From: Armatimonadota bacterium
GTDB taxonomy: Bacteria; Armatimonadota; Chthonomonadetes; Chthonomonadales; Chthonomonadaceae
Reading direction: 5' to 3'
Length of the DNA: 64,000 nucleotides
NCBI GenBank assembly: GCA_028871815.1
Contig: JAGWMJ010000010.1
Coordinates: 1 to 64,000 of the forward strand
Within the stretch, counting starts at the first letter, position 1. The number at the start of each line of letters is the position of its first letter. The notes beneath the pieces are model-generated. The model was not told where the DNA came from. It did no database searches and worked only from the letters and a program-made list of their open reading frames with translations. Shown in pieces: positions 62,244 to 64,000 of this stretch. Position numbers and translations under genes: made by a program.

Positions 62244-64000
62244 TTGGGCGGCAGCGCGCCGCGATGCGGTCACCTGGCGCCGTGAGTTGGGCCTCGACAG
62301 CGCCGGGAACCCAACCTGCATTCCGGGCGCAGCCGCCGTCCATGCTGCACTGACTGCCTCCGGTTTCACAGTGACGCTGCTTCGCCCCGATGACCCGCTG
62401 CTTGGCGGCGCCATCGCCGTACTGGACCGCTGCGCCGGCCAAATCTGGATGCGGAGCGATCTGGATGATGAACGTAGGCTCTTTGTCACGGCGCATGAGC
62501 TGGGCCACTACCGGCTCCATCCGGACTACTCCGGTGGTGAGTCGAGCGCGGTGGCCAATGAAGAGGCATGGGGCGACGACCTCTTCGACGAGGCAGTTGG
62601 GTACAGCCCGGTAGAACGGAACGAGAACGAAGCAAACGTCTTCGCGGCGGAGTTTCTTATGCCGGCGCAAGTACTGCAGCATCTGTTTTATGATCAGGGA
62701 TGGACGGCCACACAGATCGCCGCGCACCTGGGTGTTGGGTACGAGAGACTCCTGCGCCGGATGCCACACGCCCTCCTGCTGCCAGATGTGGAAAAGTCGC
62801 CGGCAGTTGACACGCAGCCAGGCAGCCTGCAACTGGATGCCGAGCAGCAAAGGGCCGCATGGCTTGAGACCGGACCGGCTCTGGTTGACGCCGGCCCAGG
62901 AACCGGCAAAACCAGAGTGCTCACAGCGCGAATAACGTGGCTGATGGAGCACCAACACATCCAGCCGCATGAGATACTCGCGCTCACGTTCACCAACCGC
63001 GCGGCCAACGAAATGCGCACGCGGATCACCCGGGGTACCGGCGCAAAAGGCGAGCGCGTATGGATCGGCACCTTCCACAGCTTTGCGCTCGATCTACTTC
63101 GGAAGGAGGGTGCGGGCGTTGGTGTGGCTGCGCGCCCGGCCATAGCCGATACCGTGGACGCAGTTGCAATGCTGCTGGCGGAGCGGGACCGCCTTCAGCT
63201 AAGGACGTCCTCCGGTGAGCCTGCCTCGGCGCGTTGGCTGGCCGGAGGTCTGCAGGCCATCTCGCGCGCTTGCAACGCCCTCAAGTCGCCCGACAGCATC
63301 ACGGCTGCGGCGATTGGTCGCAGCGATGTAGCCGAAGTAACACGATTGTGGAGCGCGTTGACGACGCTGATGGAGGAGCGATCGATGCTCTTCCTGGGTG
63401 AGCTCGTGGCGCGGGCTGTCCACCTACTGCAGAAGGAGCCGGCCGTTCTACGGCGGCAGCAGGCGATGTACCACCATCTGCTGGTAGACGAATATCAGGA
63501 TGTGAACCAGGCCAGCGCTGAAATGGTTCGATTGATGGCAGGTGGTGGCAGCGGACTCTGGGTAGTCGGCGATGCGCGCCAGACAATCTGCCGATGGAAT
63601 GGCTCCGACCCCCACACGGTCTCCAATTTCCGCGCCGCATGGCCGAACGCAAGCGTGGTTTCGCTTCGCGCCAACTATCGGGCGGCGCCGCCGCTGGTCC
63701 GCCTGGTGAGCGGTGTGGCGTCGCACGAGGCTCTGCCGGGGCTGCGCGGCATGGGTTTTTCAATCGACGCCGCTACCCAACAATCGGGCGACCTCTGGAA
63801 CGCCGTGCGGCAGGAGGCGCCGGGGAACGAGATCACGATTGTTCGCGCTGAGGATGACGAGGCGGAAGCCGACTTTGTGGCTGAGCAGTGCAGTTCATCT
63901 CACCGCAAAGGACGCCCATGGCGCGATCACGCGGTTCTTTGCCGCACTCACGCTCAAGCGGCATCCATGGCCGATCGGCTCCGCCGGCGCGACGTTCCAG
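62236..64000 (+). CDS. ImmA/IrrE metallopeptidase fused to UvrD/Rep-type SF1 helicase (3' end outside window)
   Basis: One uninterrupted frame of 588 codons runs to the window end. Residues 1-190 are an ImmA/IrrE (COG2856) peptidase: zinc motif HELGH at 87-91 and the third-ligand region EANVFAAEFLMP from about 132. From about 205 follows a UvrD/Rep helicase: Walker A AGPGTGKT (219-226), motif Ia LTFTNRAANEM, GTFHSFALDLLR, motif II DEYQD (418), motif III GDARQTICRWNG (445) and LRANYRAAP (about 478). The ATG overlaps the HTH gene by 8 bases. All catalytic residues seen are intact; helicase domain 2A and any C-terminal domain lie outside. Confidence 0.9.
   Translation, partial: MNDWAAARRDAVTWRRELGLDSAGNPTCIPGAAAVHAALTASGFTVTLLRPDDPLLGGAIAVLDRCAGQIWMRSDLDDERRLFVTAHELGHYRLHPDYSGGESSAVANEEAWGDDLFDEAVGYSPVERNENEANVFAAEFLMPAQVLQHLFYDQGWTATQIAAHLGVGYERLLRRMPHALLLPDVEKSPAVDTQPGSLQLDAEQQRAAWLETGPALVDAGPGTGKTRVLTARITWLMEHQHIQPHEILALTFTNRAANEMRTRITRGTGAKGERVWIGTFHSFALDLLRKEGAGVGVAARPAIADTVDAVAMLLAERDRLQLRTSSGEPASARWLAGGLQAISRACNALKSPDSITAAAIGRSDVAEVTRLWSALTTLMEERSMLFLGELVARAVHLLQKEPAVLRRQQAMYHHLLVDEYQDVNQASAEMVRLMAGGGSGLWVVGDARQTICRWNGSDPHTVSNFRAAWPNASVVSLRANYRAAPPLVRLVSGVASHEALPGLRGMGFSIDAATQQSGDLWNAVRQEAPGNEITIVRAEDDEAEADFVAEQCSSSHRKGRPWRDHAVLCRTHAQAASMADRLRRRDVP

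Noticed and set aside
1-64000. tRNA, rRNA, CRISPR arrays and complete insertion sequences
   Set aside because: I looked through all gaps for T-loop sequences, regularly spaced repeats and transposase motifs and found none that I could support.

Overview
The window is a GC-rich chromosomal segment from a diderm bacterium: it carries a TolC-type outer-membrane factor, signal-peptide and lipoprotein genes, and glycan-assembly genes. The mix (SUF cluster under an Rrf2 regulator, several PMT/ArnT-like glycosyltransferases, bacterial Ser/Thr kinases, ThrRS without a TGS domain) would fit an uncultured or little-studied phylum such as Armatimonadota. That placement is only a guess; no rRNA or tRNA gene was seen. 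Coding density is high, neighbouring genes often overlap by 1-17 bases (ATGA, GTGA or TGATG junctions), and GGCGCC-rich DNA runs throughout.

Layout. 1-3.5 kb (minus): the str operon rpsL-rpsG-fusA-tuf, with a near-consensus promoter and an intrinsic terminator inside the leader. 3.6-7.1 kb (plus): a hypothetical gene, a 43-codon Arg/Gly-rich mini-gene closed by a very strong terminator, then an ABC exporter translationally coupled to a DUF1854 protein. 7.2-13.8 kb: xseA (probably leaderless) with xseB, thrS behind an attenuator-like leader containing consecutive Thr codons, and a kinase-like/WD40 protein. 14-26 kb: an envelope-glycan block (GT2, flippase-like protein, methyltransferase, periplasmic adaptor, TolC-like factor, TPR membrane protein, a 1090-residue GT fusion, a secreted protein). 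26-34.7 kb (minus): rrf2-sufB-C-D-S-U-sufT-like-sufA/erpA-like, followed by a PMT-like gene; an IscR-type palindrome lies at the operon start. 34.7-38 kb: repeat-bearing non-coding DNA and an orphan Rhs tip overlapping a membrane-protein gene. 38-47 kb (minus): alcohol dehydrogenase, two glycosyltransferases, acyl-CoA synthetase, Ser/Thr kinase and a secreted glycosidase-like protein. 47-52.7 kb (plus): a pair of M16 peptidases (one active-type, one lacking the zinc motif) and uvrA. 52.7-60.3 kb: DegT aminotransferase, beta-propeller lipoprotein, TIM-barrel isomerase-like protein, an ArnT-like transferase, an SdpI-family protein and glyA.

60.4-64 kb is the most unusual part. A small gene reads leftward from an AT-rich divergent control region containing a perfect 16-bp palindrome nested inside an 11-bp inverted repeat. 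A sigma-like protein, a predicted HTH protein and an ImmA/IrrE metallopeptidase fused in one frame to a UvrD/Rep-type SF1 helicase read rightward as a tightly coupled operon that runs off the window. This looks like a regulated genome-defence or DNA-damage module, and I do not recognise the combination as a named system.
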